This document shows, in pieces, positions 50,295 to 63,502 of a DNA stretch of 64,000 nt (position 1 is the stretch's first letter; each line of letters starts with the position of its first letter). The stretch lies in NCBI RefSeq assembly GCF_019399895.1, contig NC_091870.1, positions 7,361,001 to 7,425,000 of the forward strand, in the 5' to 3' direction. Position numbers and translations under genes: made by a program. A model generated the notes under the pieces. The model searched no databases. It saw only the letters and a program-made list of their open reading frames with translations, and was not told where the DNA came from. Origin of the DNA: Cardiocondyla obscurior (lineage: Eukaryota; Arthropoda; Insecta; Hymenoptera; Formicidae).

Positions 50295-53204
50295 GTAAAA
50301 AGGTAGAAAGAATACCGTTATTTAAAGGCTACAATAAGTAACACAATCGTGAGAATCGAGCAAATTCGTTTGGTGTCCGATGGACTTGAAAATATCCGCC
50401 TGAAAATCACCTTCCGTCGACACCGATGCAGACGATGCGGACGCATCGATTTCGCTTGGTATGCCAAGAACGCGAGGTAGAGATGCAACCTCTCACGGAG
50501 CTCGATCATTGAGAGGATCGGAAAGGCTATTCGAGTTGGCCGAGCGTTACGCAAGAGTCAGACGCGGCAAGAGGCACGTCTATCACTCGACACACGTACA
50601 CCCGTCAACACGCGTTGATATACACGTGCAGGCAGAACGCGATAAAGTCACTTCGGACTGAGACACGTGACTCAATCGAGATTTCTCTTTCCTCGATTAT
50701 ATTTATCTTTGCGCTTGAACGATAATTTTCGATAAAAATTTCGCAAAAAGAAATCAAAATTTTTACATTAATCTATTTAAATAACCGAATAAAATTATGT
50801 CCCCGAACGTGCTATCGTAATATCATTCGTTATCGTCGGCCCGAGCCCCGCGCGGACTTCTCAGCACGCAATTTTTGTGCTCTGCGCCTCTTCGCGCGGC
50901 GATATTCGTAACTCGGCGCGCGCGAACGAGCTCTCTCCTCTACGTCATTTACAAACGGCAAGCGGTCCATCATAAATTTAGCGCGCTATCGCCGGCTGCG
51001 ATCGTATTTATCTAACAAATAATTATTCCTGATTATCTCGCGGGTGATGCATGCCTCGGCAAACAGAGATCAAAGATATGGCGCCCGACATCCCGTGGGC
51101 CTTTGTTTAACGCTTAACCAGCCGAAAGGTACCGGTCAACAATTTCGTTTTATTTACGACGTAGTGTTGATGGTAGTGGCGGTGGAGCCACGGTCCGGAG
51201 CTTAGTTTCGAGAACGGAAAGAGCGTGGGTGCGAGGGTTGAGGGCCTATTACCACAGGTTGCCTCGGGGGTGGCCCCTATCCCGATGTCTGCTGCAATCA
51301 AATTTTAGAGTTATTGCCACGTGACTCCGCGTGGTCCAGCTCGACACGACCTGGACCGTAGAGGCGCGCTTAAAGAAGCACACCGGCTATTTTGGAATAT
51401 TTTGCGTCACGAATTATTCTCATATCAGTTTCGACGACAGCGTGAAATAATGTAACCGCAGGAAGGGCATAAAATCGTACGGATTAAAACGGCAGAAATT
51501 AAGACTTTTAAATTAGGTTTTTATTTAATTTTTTATTTTATTTCATTATTCTGTTTAATTAAAATAATTTCCATTAAATTATTTAATTTAGACTGCTAGG
51601 GCGTTAGAGATATAATTATGTCGCACGCGTACGCCCGAAAGAGATTACATAACTTCTCTAAAATTGCTTTCTTTCGATATTAATTATATAGCATTCATAA
51701 TATACAAACCTACTTTCCTCACGCGAGTCATTTATGTCTCGCCGTCGTTTAAAACGTCTTTCTATTGAGCCCGCTCGGGGCTATAATTATGGGTAGAGCC
51801 AGCCGCGGCGCGACGGAATCCCATGGTGGTAGCCCTTAACAAAACTGCTAGACGCGAGAGTAAAATTAAATGGGCTGCCCCGTGAAATTTACGTGAACGA
51901 TCGGGCGCAGTTCGAGAAAAATGTATATGCCGGTTTACCGACAACGGGTGGGACTCGATGCCTCGTGAACAGAGAATCGTTATGTAACAACATCGAAGTG
52001 AGTTGTACGACAAATGTCGAAGGAAGACTCGAACTAAGTGAACCGTGAATCGACGGGATCAACGGGCGTAGGGGACTGCAGGGATTCTTTTTCCATGCTG
52101 TACTCCGCTATTGTCGAGGGAACACCTTGGACGTCATGCCGCGGCTTTGTGCAACTGCGAGACTCACGAGCACCGGCGAACCAAACACCCCGAGCTTTTC
52201 GGAAAATTGAATACGTGGGTGGCGGAGTCACTCCCTGGCTGATGCCTGAAATCCATCCTAATCAAGGAGCGGAATCCGAAAACGTGACCGGACAGATTTA
52301 TGTAAAATGACGATTGACCGTAGGCAAGTTTATATTCACGCGCGCCGTCAAATATCGATGAACGGGAAATTAAATATATTTTCCGAAATATACTCGTAAT
52401 ATCTCGAAAATTAAAAATACGGCTAATTAAGCGCCTCGACCGAGACACGGATAAATCGCAACGATTTCCGGTTCGTATTTTTACTCCACCGCGGGAATTT
52501 TTTTCAACCCTTTTTATAAATGAACGGCAGATACCGACAAATGGGGTGCTAGACGTCTGTTGTCCGCATCGCGGGGAACGTATTTTTTTTTTCTCTTTTT
52601 TTTTCCCTTCTCTGACATATGGGGACGTTCGTTCGTATCACCCCCTATCGATGTTGCATAGCTGAAAAATTACTTCAACTTTATCACCGCACCGCTTGGC
52701 TTGAACTAACGCAGACGTGTTTCTTAAATGGCGGTAGGCGTCGACGTGCGGCGTGTCTAGTTGCGGAGATGTTTGTCGGTGTGTGCGAGGGAGAGCCGGA
52801 GATCGAATGGATAAATCGCTTAAGTCAACGAGAAAAATGAGAAAATTATTTTGGGCCCTTTAAACACGCATTCGTGTTTGCGTTCGCGTTAACTATCCTG
52901 TTACCGCTTCGTTCACGCTGCCGTAGTTATTTATACATTAAGAATGAGATCTCCGAGGGAGAAAAATTTCTGTTTTCCCCCATTTTATGATAGATCTCGA
53001 CTAGCTATATATATTTATGAAACGTGCACATTGCGATTTTACATGAGCGCGACGGCGAAATAAAATCAAATTGATTGAAAAGAATTTTGGCGCTTTTCCA
53101 GCGCGAGATCTTTTCGATAAATCCCACGAGACTAGATAGCAGATGTCCTGGCTTGAAGGAAATATTTAGCATACGAATGAAAGGGACACGTTTCTAATTT
53201 TCAG

Positions 53205-53402
53205 TCCGGCCTATACCCAATCCGTGTATCCGAACACCACAATGGTGCTCTATTTCCTTGACGCGTATACAATCGCGTCATAGTAATCCTGTTAGCAGAC
53301 GCCTCGCTGGTCAGAAGACATCCTGCTGAGAGGGTGTTTTCTCAGTCGCAACCAATCGATATCACAATCTACATTGCCCGTCTCAATTTTTCGCAAAATA
53401 AA
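53205..53402 (+). other. Candidate 3'-terminal exon (unassigned)
   Basis: A good acceptor with CTAAT branch-like word (GTTTCTAATTTTCAG) ends at 53204. One frame reads 25 codons (PAYTQSVYPNTTMVLYFLDA...) to TAG at 53281-53283, with AATAAA at 53397-53402. A second frame is also open past this point, so the frame is not determined. No upstream exon found. Confidence 0.15.
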
Positions 53403-53563
53403 CGTTAGCTCCCTGCCGATTGGGCAATTTAACGTCGAAAATTGTCGACTTTACAAAGTCCATTTGCGTAAATCAAATCATATGTTAAGCGAATTATATT
53501 TCAATTGCAAATACACGGTCGTTTTATTCCTGTTATTTGATGTATTAGCAAATATTTCACAAA

Positions 53564-53589
53564 TTTTTTTTTTTTTTTTTTTTTTTTTT
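53564..53589. repeat. Poly-T run of 26
   Basis: Uninterrupted homopolymer in AT-rich flank. Confidence 0.9.
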
Positions 53590-56500
53590 AAGCGACTCCT
53601 TACAATGTGCACTTAATCATAAGATTACTGTTACGCGCTCAGTATAATTCGCACATTGTGAACGCGTAAAGAACGCATTTGGCAGGACGTCTGGTGTAAA
53701 GCTTTGCTTGCTGGATGGATCCTGCGTCGCATAATCCTTCCGTAGTAAATTACACTTTAGAGAAGACTTTCGTGGAAATCGGCCGGGAGTCGCATTAAAT
53801 CCCGTATGTCCCGTATTGTGGAATTTGCCTGTAAACAAGATTTAGGGATTTGTCCCATGGTCAGAAAAATATGATAAGCCTTTCGTTTCTGGCGTCTTCT
53901 CTTCTCTCTCGACCTCTTTGCGCGCCCTGCCGCCTTCGCCGTCGTGTTTATGAAACGTAAAACCGTGAAAAAGCTCTCAAAGAGGATTTTGAACTTAACC
54001 GCCAAGATCACCGCGAGCGAGAGGTGAACTCGATGGGGTTCGAGAACAGTGAAGGGGGGAGAAGGGGGTGGGCGCCATGGGATTCACCCTGCGACTCGTC
54101 TGCCCGTACGGCGTATAATGTCCCGGAACATAATATTTTTAATCCATTTTTTTATCGAATATCAAGCACATTCAAGCCAATTCAGGAAATTCAATATACG
54201 ATCAACGGTGTCGTATTCCGGCCGCATTCGTATTATTTTCGCCGCGCGAGAAAGGATTACCGTGAATGGCTGAATTTTTTAATCCCATCGGCCTGCGCAC
54301 GTAACCGGATAGGCTCGATAGATCGGCGGTTTATCGATCTTAAATTACCGATACACCGTCGAAAACTGGGTCGCGCGCCTTGCACCGACACGTTGCGTGG
54401 AATCTTCCTTTTGCTGCCCTCGGTGAGTGTTCCGGGAGGAACCCGAGAGCAGCCTCATTGGAGGATTATCATCGGTGAACGTCGATTAGTGTCGAGGGAA
54501 GGCCGGTTACAAAGAATCCTTTTTAAGGCCGGCGGATCGCGACGCGGGGCCGAGGCCTTTGGATTAAGCTTTCGTTTCTTAAACCGCGCTCGATGTAATT
54601 CCGATTTCGAGTGCGCGCGTAACTTCGGCTATTTCGTATTTTAGCGGCGTTTTTGCCCGTGGTGGGGAAAGAGAAATGCGGAAGGCGTTCACGCGCGATA
54701 ATCGTAACACGGGTTAACTCGCCGTTAATGGCTTTCGTCCAGAAGTTGACCTTCGGGATTCGATAATTTGTATAATTGCGAGCTCGGGCCGAAACTTTCA
54801 GATTAATGGTTATTTCGCGATGGCTGCCTGCCAAGAATAAATCGATGCTCGGATCGCCAACCTTCGCCACCGGGACTAATTTATCAAACGAATACGCGCG
54901 TGTACGACCGAGTCCTTAATTAAACCTATGCATATGGAATAATTAGAAATACCTCCGCGCCCGTGGCTGCCCATGCTAGGCAAACAATTTGTCTCGAGTC
55001 GGTGTTAACGAGCGTCGGCGAATTAAATATCGAAATTTATTTGCGCGCTTAATCATCGTGACGCTATTAAAGCTCATCCCGGCATTCTCTGCATATATAC
55101 GTTATTAAATACTTCGGTATTTATTTATGCATCGCTCTGAACTTTTACATTATCGTTCCTCAAAAAACCACAGAAACCCGACGGTGGGGCCCGGGTCCAC
55201 GAGTATAAAATTAGAGGGACGTTATCGAGCGATCGTTTAATTGACGGCCGAAACAAGTGTTAATTTGATGGTGCTAAGCAGATGTCGGTCGATACGCATC
55301 TTTAATTTCGTCCCTATCCGTTGGTAATTGCCTCGACGAGATAAGCCCCGGTACTTGCGGGTCGTGTATCTTCGGCTCTCTGTAGTCTCTGTTTGCTTTG
55401 TTAACACGGCGTTGGTCGATAGGAGCATTGTTTCAATATCATCTTACAATGTTCGAAGTACGACACTAATATATATGTATATTATCAAGATGAAACATAG
55501 CAGCATAAGTCAAACATAAATCGTACGAGAGCAAGAAATTTATTATCGCTACTTATTAATCATTATCCGAATTTACTAATTTGAGAAAAGAAGTTTTACC
55601 GTTTCGCCGGACCCGATATTTCTCTTTTTTCAATCGGAAAGTATCACAAAGAAAGTCGATTGTGCTCCCACCGTCCCATGCATACAAATTAATAAATTAA
55701 TCTCCTCGTGGCCGTAGAATTCACGTTGACGTGTAATCCATTGATTCCGCGAGGCTCCGGTCAGTCACGTGAAAGTTTCTTTAATTTAAAGGCGACATTA
55801 TTACGCGACCGGAGAATATATCAAAAGTGAAATTCGTCTGGGAGCCAAGGCGCGGCCTCTTTCCTTTACCGCCTTCCCTTCGTTGGTGCCCATTCCGCCT
55901 CCCGTTTCTTTTTTTGATATTTATGTACCGGTAATCACGGTCCAGCCTAATCTCTCACGGCGAGCGGCGTCATTGATCGCCCCGATGCACCAACGCCTTC
56001 GGGGTCGCGGTACGTTATCCGTTACAGTGGACCGGTGCCATCTCGATAATTTAAAATTAATGTTTTTGATCCGAGACGGGCGAATGTGATCTTGATTATT
56101 GCGAGGCAAAATCAGCCTCGCTGCGAGAGGAGCAGAGAGACCGCAGTGGCGCTCGCCGTATTTTTTTGCAAAGAGATACTCGCGAGAGAAGACTAGTTCT
56201 TGCTTTGCTCAGAATAATCTGCATACACGATTAGTTCGTTCGACAGTATTTATTAAATTCTTTTTTTTTTAATCGCACGCTGCAAAAAAATAATCACCGA
56301 TTCTATTAAATTCTTCCGACAAGAAATATCGATTTTATTCTATAATAAAATTAATATATTTCTTATTTCGGTGAGAACCTCTGATATTCGTAGCCTAAGA
56401 TCGCCGTGGAACCTTACATTTGTGGTTGTAGCATAATGCAACGTTATTGACCGTATTAAACAATAATAACCTCCAATCTCGCGATACATGACCGCTCGAC

Positions 56501-56976
56501 AATGGATTCCATTGGTATCGGTGCCTTGTGCGTGGGCTGTCAGAAAAAAAGCTTTCGATCGAAACGAAACGAATGATGAAAATTACATTAATGGAACCGG
56601 GCAACAGACGTGTGTATCACACGCGACGCGAAGCGACGTCATGAAATTCGATCGGCCGCTGATCGATAAAATTGATCTTGAATTACTCTATCATTACACT
56701 TTGTCTTGACCATAGTAATAGCACCAGCGAAATAATTTTACTTATTTCTAGTCTTCTTATTCTTCGATTAAGATGTACCCTCCTTTTTTTTATTATTATT
56801 GAATAATGAGATATCAAAAACTAAAAATATCTATCACCGATTACCATAATCATATTCATGTAGGATATTATATAATTGCGTACTTTATTAATATTTATGA
56901 AACTCATTAGAAATTTAGCTGTTTGTGACGGCCTACATTTAACAATCAATAATGTTATAATATAACTTATTCTATT

Positions 56977-56999
56977 AAAAAAATAAAATAAAATAAAAT
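56977..56999. repeat. AAAAT pentanucleotide repeat
   Basis: Short A-run followed by three to four AAAAT units. Confidence 0.75.
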
Positions 57000-57557
57000 C
57001 GTACTTTCGAAGCTCAGAAAAAAGAAAGTACTGCGGATAGTTTCTTTATCTTCATCTTTCGAGTGACTGTCGTTCACGCTGAATATTTGAATGCAAAAAT
57101 CTAAAATAAGCAAATTGCCCTACGAATTATTCGAGAACGTGTCCGTTGAAAATCTTGCCTCTCCATTGTGAAAACTAAGCGGTGGAACAATAAGCGCCGT
57201 TCTTACAGTTTCTTTGACTGTTAATGCGATGGTTACAACCTTTCGAAACTCTCCGGATTTCGACAGACTGCGGAATGCACTTTGTTTGACGGGAAACTCG
57301 ATAACATTTTGAAATCCTGTCTCTCGCTATCTTTTGAAAATATTTTTCCCCGTTATCCGCGAGTTATCTGCGATCAGAATTGCGTATTTCTTCAAAAGGT
57401 ACAAACACCGGTTGGAGATAAGCGTCGGGAATAAAATAAACTAACGTATCAAGCTACGTGTTTATTGGTTTTCGCCGGAGCTGTAAATCAACTCGATACT
57501 GAAAAATCATTGAACACTGCACAATCGAAGTGTAAATGAATAGAGAGAAAGGGGAAC

Positions 57558-57579
57558 TTTTTTTTTTTTTTTTTTTTTT
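57558..57579. repeat. Poly-T run of 22
   Basis: Uninterrupted homopolymer after GGGGAAC. Confidence 0.9.
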
Positions 57580-58209
57580 CCGAATGTATTTACCGCCGTG
57601 GCATAATCGCCAAGGAGACGTCCATGGATCGCGAGATGTCCCGACTTTGTTGATTTATGCTCGTTTATTCTCGCCTCCTCGCAATCCGCTCAAGATGAAA
57701 TCAATAATTATAGATTCGTTATTGTAACCCCTCATTATTCCGACCAAGAGGCGCGAGAGTTTTTATTCCGAGCAATCGCGCGCGAGCTTCGCAAAGCTCC
57801 TTTCGCTCCCGAGAAGATTAGATTCGATCTCGCAAACGCTTTAACAATATTAGTAAGCGGATTGTATAGCGTTGCGCAACACATAATACCGCCGTCTTTC
57901 CTCGCATAATTATTTTTCAAATTAAATTCAAGATATTAAAGTCTTCGAGCAAGTGTTACATATCGTCGTCGATTTTTTGCTTTGTTTTAATAATTCCATA
58001 CAATTTTTTTTTATTCGCACGTCCACGGTTGGGTTCCCCTTGCGACGTTTTACCTATAGGTGGACGTGCGAATAGCATCGAGCGCCGATGACAAACACAC
58101 GAAAAGGAGAACGTTATTTCTATTCTGTGGAGAACTGGTTTTGCCATTGGGGAAGAGGTAAGCGCGCGCCGCGCGTGCCACTCGCGTGTGTCACGTGTCC
58201 CTACGCGGA

Positions 58210-58237
58210 GGTAACAGGTAAAAGGTAACAGGTAAAC
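58210..58237 (+). repeat. GGTAACA heptamer array, four units, with two CAGGTAA motifs
   Basis: Exact 7-bp register: GGTAACA, GGTAAAA, GGTAACA, GGTAAAC. The unit junctions form CAGGTAA at 58215-58221 and 58229-58235, close to the Zelda/Vielfaltig early-embryo activator motif CAGGTAG. Function is inference. Confidence 0.75.
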
Positions 58238-60020
58238 ACCGAGGTCTAGAACCGCAGGTAGAAACGCTCTCCCTCGCCGCAAAGCTTCGCTGAGCGATCG
58301 TAAACAAAGCCGCGACGGGCATAAATTAAGCCGGCAGTATCCATACGTATTTCTGGCGCAATCGATTTAATTAATACTGATTAATGGCGCATTATTAAGT
58401 CTATCGGTAATCCCGGGCTGACTCTTCCTCTATCGCGAACGGCCGCGAAGGCGAGAGCCCCGGCGGTACACGTGAGCGCGGAATTCCACGTTTTTCCTCT
58501 TTCTCCTTCTTTCCCCGTTCCACGGAGTAGATTTCTGCACAATGTCCGATTCGCGGAAGAGGCGAGAGAGACGACGCTGCTTATTATTCCACGTAGGCTA
58601 GCATCGTAGGTACCTATATGCGCGCCGTAACCGTGGGAAGCTACGTATACGGCGCCGGGGAATGCTAATTTTATGCGAATTCATGGACTCGGGCTCGGGC
58701 TGCACCTTCACCTACACCGGCGCGCGTGCTTCGTGGCGTTGCGCAATAAAGTCGGCCGACGGATGTGAGAGAACGCGGCCGTTGCGGTTGTCGGTGTCAC
58801 GTCGATGGATGAACGCTTGGAGTTCTCGGCACGATATGGAGAGATTTGTGTGCCTGTTTACGAGATCGTGAAGGAGAGAACGTCCTCCGGCGTGTACGAG
58901 ATTTCGCGACACGTGCGTCGCGTGAGCGAAATGAACGTATCTCTTCATTAAGAAGCGCACCGCCGCCGTGATATAAATCCGCCCGGGCGAAACAGAGTAC
59001 CGCTAAAAGCCGCCCCGCGTTCAGCGCGGCACGAGTTGGGCAATATTTCGTTTTCTTTAATCGAAAACTTAACTCGTCTCGAAGGGGCCTACGACGCACG
59101 CCGCGCGATTACACCGGCAATAAACTGGCACGACTGCGCGCGGTATTCAGGAATAGTAGGTGCCCCTCGCGCGATTTTTAATCGAATGTATCGCGAGATG
59201 AATGGGCGATTCGGTCCTCGGTGCGGTTTCTAAGAATGCCTCCTTTAACTATGAATATGCATGAGGTACCGAGGGAACGGGGAGAGGAAAGCCGAGATGC
59301 TGCACCCTTTATGGCGCGTCTCCCGCGGCTTCTACGAGCCGAGTTTTGTTTTTCGGTAATAATAGCGTTCCGAATGGAAGACGGAGGGTATGACGGCGCT
59401 TAAACATTTTATCAGATCATTTATATCTCATGAGGAGGCCATAAAGACACGCGCGGAGAGGGGCGTTTTGCATGGGAAGTGGCCGAAAACACATAGGAAT
59501 TAATTAAGCCGCCGTAAATAGCGGACCTGTAGTTTTTATGGACACGCTTCGCCGATTCCCCCTGGCCGCCCTTTCGCGTTCGGGGGCGCGTCGTCGTGAA
59601 CGGGGACAGAAAGGGGGCGGCGTGCAGTGACTTTTTGACGTTCGTGAGCGGGTGCAACGCTCCGCGACGAGTGGTTAACTGCAATTTGTTTAAAGAGATA
59701 ACGAAGTCCAATCTCGATCGTCCCTTCCGACTCGGACGACTGCCTCTTTATGGACGATCGTTAATACGCGCGCCAACTAACGAGCGAATATCATGCCGTC
59801 TGACAACATAAATTTTAATAATTTTAATGTCGCCTCTTAATTCTCTCGAAGAGTTGGAGACCGTTAAACTTCGGGCATTTAATTTTAAATACGTCCTCGT
59901 CATTTCGCGAATTCTTTCACGGGATGAAGTCGATCGAAGTTGCGCAAGTTACGCCAATAATCAATAGCTTCTTTACGAACCCGATAATTATATCGTCACC
60001 AATATCTTCGCGATGCTGCT

Positions 60021-60056
60021 CCTTTCTTTCTCTCTCTCTCTTTTTTTTTTTTTTTT
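60021..60056. repeat. CT tract running into 16 T
   Basis: CCTTTCTTTCTCTCTCTCTC followed by sixteen T residues. It resembles a splice-acceptor pyrimidine tract, but no AG-bounded exon follows. Confidence 0.75.
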
Positions 60057-63000
60057 ATGACCCCCGATTGCGCCGTGTTAATGCACATTCTTCACGCGTC
60101 GCACATGGCTCATATCTTGTGCGCCAATCAATTTAATTATAACTTATCATACACGGTGGCACGACTACCAAGAATGCACAATGCGGTCGCTCGCTCCTCC
60201 CCCACCGCGATGCAAATTTACCTTTAATATTGTTAATTACAGACCGCCGCACGAACTCTTTCGTTATCAACGAATTCGAATCGGCTATCTAAGACCTAAA
60301 TCAAAAATGACAGCCATGACGTTTATCTCCAGACAGATTTTCCTTCGCTCAGGCATCTCTCGCGCGTTTAGCTTGACATGGGGTCGATCGAAGATTTCTG
60401 AACTTGATACGCGAAAACGTGGGACGGAGATCGTTTCTGGGTGCTTTTAAGATGGACATCTTTAAAATACGTTTTCGCGCCGTTAATTATAGATAATTGC
60501 GACTTAAGGACGCTTACCTAATTATCGAAATGTCAAATCTTAATAAACTCGAATGAGAACAGCAGAAACTTCGAAACGACGTGTTAGATTTTTACAAAAA
60601 AAAAAAGAAAAGAAAATATTTCAAGCATTCTATCTATTATTAGATACATATATTAATGAATATTTTTAATAATTTAAAACAACCCGCGTCTTATTTTTCT
60701 GGAATATCAAAAATATATTAGTCTTTATTCACTTTTCTTAATGTTCAGAATAAAAAGCAAAAGGACCTGTAATACCAGACCTGTCTGCCTTCCACTCCCT
60801 GTTGAAACTATCGTGTTGCTAAACAAACGTCGCGCTTCCTTTCTATTTATTTTTTAACTTCACCCGCCGCCACAAGCATGCCAGGGAAGCGTGTCATTAC
60901 GGGAGCATAAAAGGAATCATCGATAAGAAAGGTGTTGAGAGCGAGATCGAGATACGCGAACTGTCTTAAACCGTATGGCGTTCAAGGTGCTAAGCGGCTC
61001 ACGGGCAAGGCGTTATGCGAAACGTAGGATCATCGAAACGCAAAACGATAGACATTCGTAAACTATTCTTTATCGATCCGACGCACACAAATCATTAGCT
61101 TAGTCGTGAGTTTAAGATCGGCGAAACTGCACAATTATGAGATCAAGATGATTTTAATAGATAAAACAACATTAAATAAAAAACGAAATTAATAAAAACT
61201 TAAAGCGAAAAAAAGATAAGTAAATTTTAATATTTTAAAATATGTATCATTAAAAAAATATATATTGCGTAATTACATTGCGTAAAATTAGAAAAAAAAG
61301 AATAGAAACAATTTGCTTTTAGCTCGACAGTTTCTATCCGTTCCCCGAAATCGTTCTGTATCTTTTTACAATACCGACACTTCTCGGAGGCTAGAATTCG
61401 ATCTGGTTCTGGGGTTCTAGCTAAAGTTCTCACACAGCGCGTCGCCTAATTTGAGCAGAGAAACTCGTGGCCGCAGGCAGCTTTTTGCGCGGACCACGAA
61501 GCGTGGAATTAACCGGTGCTTCCCCCTTTTCTAAAACCAACACGTAATTATCTCACCGGCGGTTGCGTTCGGCAGTTCCTTTCGCCCCGGCTCCCTTTTT
61601 CCGTCGACAGGTTCGGCAAACGACGATACCCGATATTTACATGGCAGGTGATATCAATTATCGCCCGTGAGCCGCCAATGCCCCGGAGCTGAGATTGCAG
61701 CCGAATCCAGGTCCCGAATGGTTTCCTCGCCAATTTGCTCGATTCGCGCCTACGTCATTTTTTTTTTTTCTCGTACCGCTCTAGTGCAGTTTGCGCGATC
61801 GTAACTAGCGGTTCTGATCAAGCCCGTGGAATCACAAAACTTGCTTAACGCATCTCGGTCATTGAGGAATGCCGTGTCTTCTTTCGCAATCTCTGCTCCA
61901 CAATTCTCGACGGTATAACAGATTCTCGAACACGTATGTGGAACACAATGACAGAGAGCGAGATCATCTTCCTCGAAATGACTTTAACGTGAAAAATGTA
62001 AAAAATGGCTTTAATAGATGTGTCAATCAATACGTTTGAAAAGATGTATTATCATACACTGGCGAAAAAAAAATTGCAACTCCTCCGCAAGTATGTTGTC
62101 GAAGAAGACGGACACTCTTTTTTTTTTTTTTTTTTGCCTTTTTTCGAAACTGGGCGTAACATTCCGTTGCAGCTGAGGCAAACGGTGACTCGATAAGCAC
62201 CGTGATGGTCCCCCGGGGCAAAAACAAATAATAACTCGGCTACGAAAGGCTCTCGGTTAGCTACAACGTCCGGCTGCGGTGCCCATCTCCCGCCTTATTT
62301 GCGAGGCGACTATCGCAATTTTGAAAATGGTTGTCTCATCACGAAGGGAGAGCCCGGTCTGGGACGTCGTCGATTACAGGGCGCGCCGCTGCTCGTCGTA
62401 TTTCGGTGTTGGTTTTCGAGCCTTTTGTGTTAAAAAGACGCGCGTAATCATCCCCTCCCTCTCTCTTCAGTCCTCCCCCCCCCCTCTCTTTCCTGTCCCT
62501 TCAAGTCGATACTTTTACGGACACGTAGAATCGAGCAGGGCCCCAACGAGGTGGAGAAAAGAACGCCCATAGTCTGGGCTCCCCTTTCCTCCCTCCCCCC
62601 TCCCCCGTCTTTTCGCTCGCCCCGTGCCGCTTCCGATCGCCCCCCGAGGGTCCGCAACGAGCCGACTGGCCGACTTTTTGCCACGTCGCGAGCTTAGCAT
62701 AGGGAATCATCAAGCGTATACTTCGACAACAGGTGTCGGGACGGCCGGTTTTCAAACGAGAGTGCGCGAAATTGCGGATCCGCGCCTCCGCCGGCGCCGA
62801 AGTCGGTCGGCATGAATGACTCCGCGTGCACGCGCGATTACGCGCTCGTAACCGCCGCGTGCGCTGCCCGGCCTCATTGCGCACTTTCCGCAACGGAGAT
62901 GCGATTCATCCGAGGCGGTGTGACAGCTTTATTTAAGGGCCGGCGATGACGCGAATAAAAGGGCGAACTTAATCTCCGGGAAAACGATCGTTCAAGCGAG

Positions 63001-63473
63001 GGTCCGATTTATTTTGTCGATTCACGGAAATCGTAATTAATCCGCGGAAGTCATTTACGCGTGTAAGTAATCTCAGCTTTAATCTCGCGCGACGTCTTTG
63101 TACATCTCGACGACTTGAAATGAAAGAGCTTCTTTAACTTGAAACAATCGTTTCGTGCCGAGGAAACATCACGAGGCTTAAATACCCTGCTTTCGCATTC
63201 TCCACAGTTTAGTCAAGGAGTACATTTTTTTTTCTTTTTCTTTTTCTTTTTTTTTTTTACACCGTGCACCCTATAAATTCAAGTGCATCGAAGCAGCATC
63301 GTCGAAAAAAGAGTAATTTGCTCTGCGGACGGGAGGGAATTTTTCGGCCGCGTTACGCTACGGCGCGGAGGGCTAAACGCGTGGTTTGTTTTATGATTTA
63401 TAGGGATTTGTCATTGCGTGACCGCGCGGCGCGGAAGGTGGGCTCGTTGTTAGCGCGACGCGCCGACAAAAGG

Positions 63474-63502
63474 GCGCGCACGCACACGCGCGCCCGCGCG
63501 CA
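63474..63502. repeat. GC/AC alternating purine-pyrimidine tract
   Basis: Nearly pure alternation of G/A with C over 29 bases (GCGCACGCACACGCGC then CCGCGCGCAC), a Z-DNA-prone sequence in a CpG-rich block. Confidence 0.65.

Noticed and set aside
52095..52310. 71-codon ATG frame with balanced composition (ends NVTGQIYVK)
   Set aside because: It reads more like protein than its neighbours, but the reverse strand is open too, there is no splice or family evidence, and the length is expected by chance in 64 kb.
54024..54644. 206-codon open frame, plus strand
   Set aside because: No recognisable domain, Arg/Phe-rich composition, and overlapping reverse-strand frame at 54523-54870. Consistent with chance in stop-poor sequence.
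62050..62215. ACACTGGCGAAAAAAAAATTGCAACTC, resembling a mariner/Tc1-type terminal sequence
   Set aside because: No matching inverted copy, TA duplication or transposase remnant could be found nearby.
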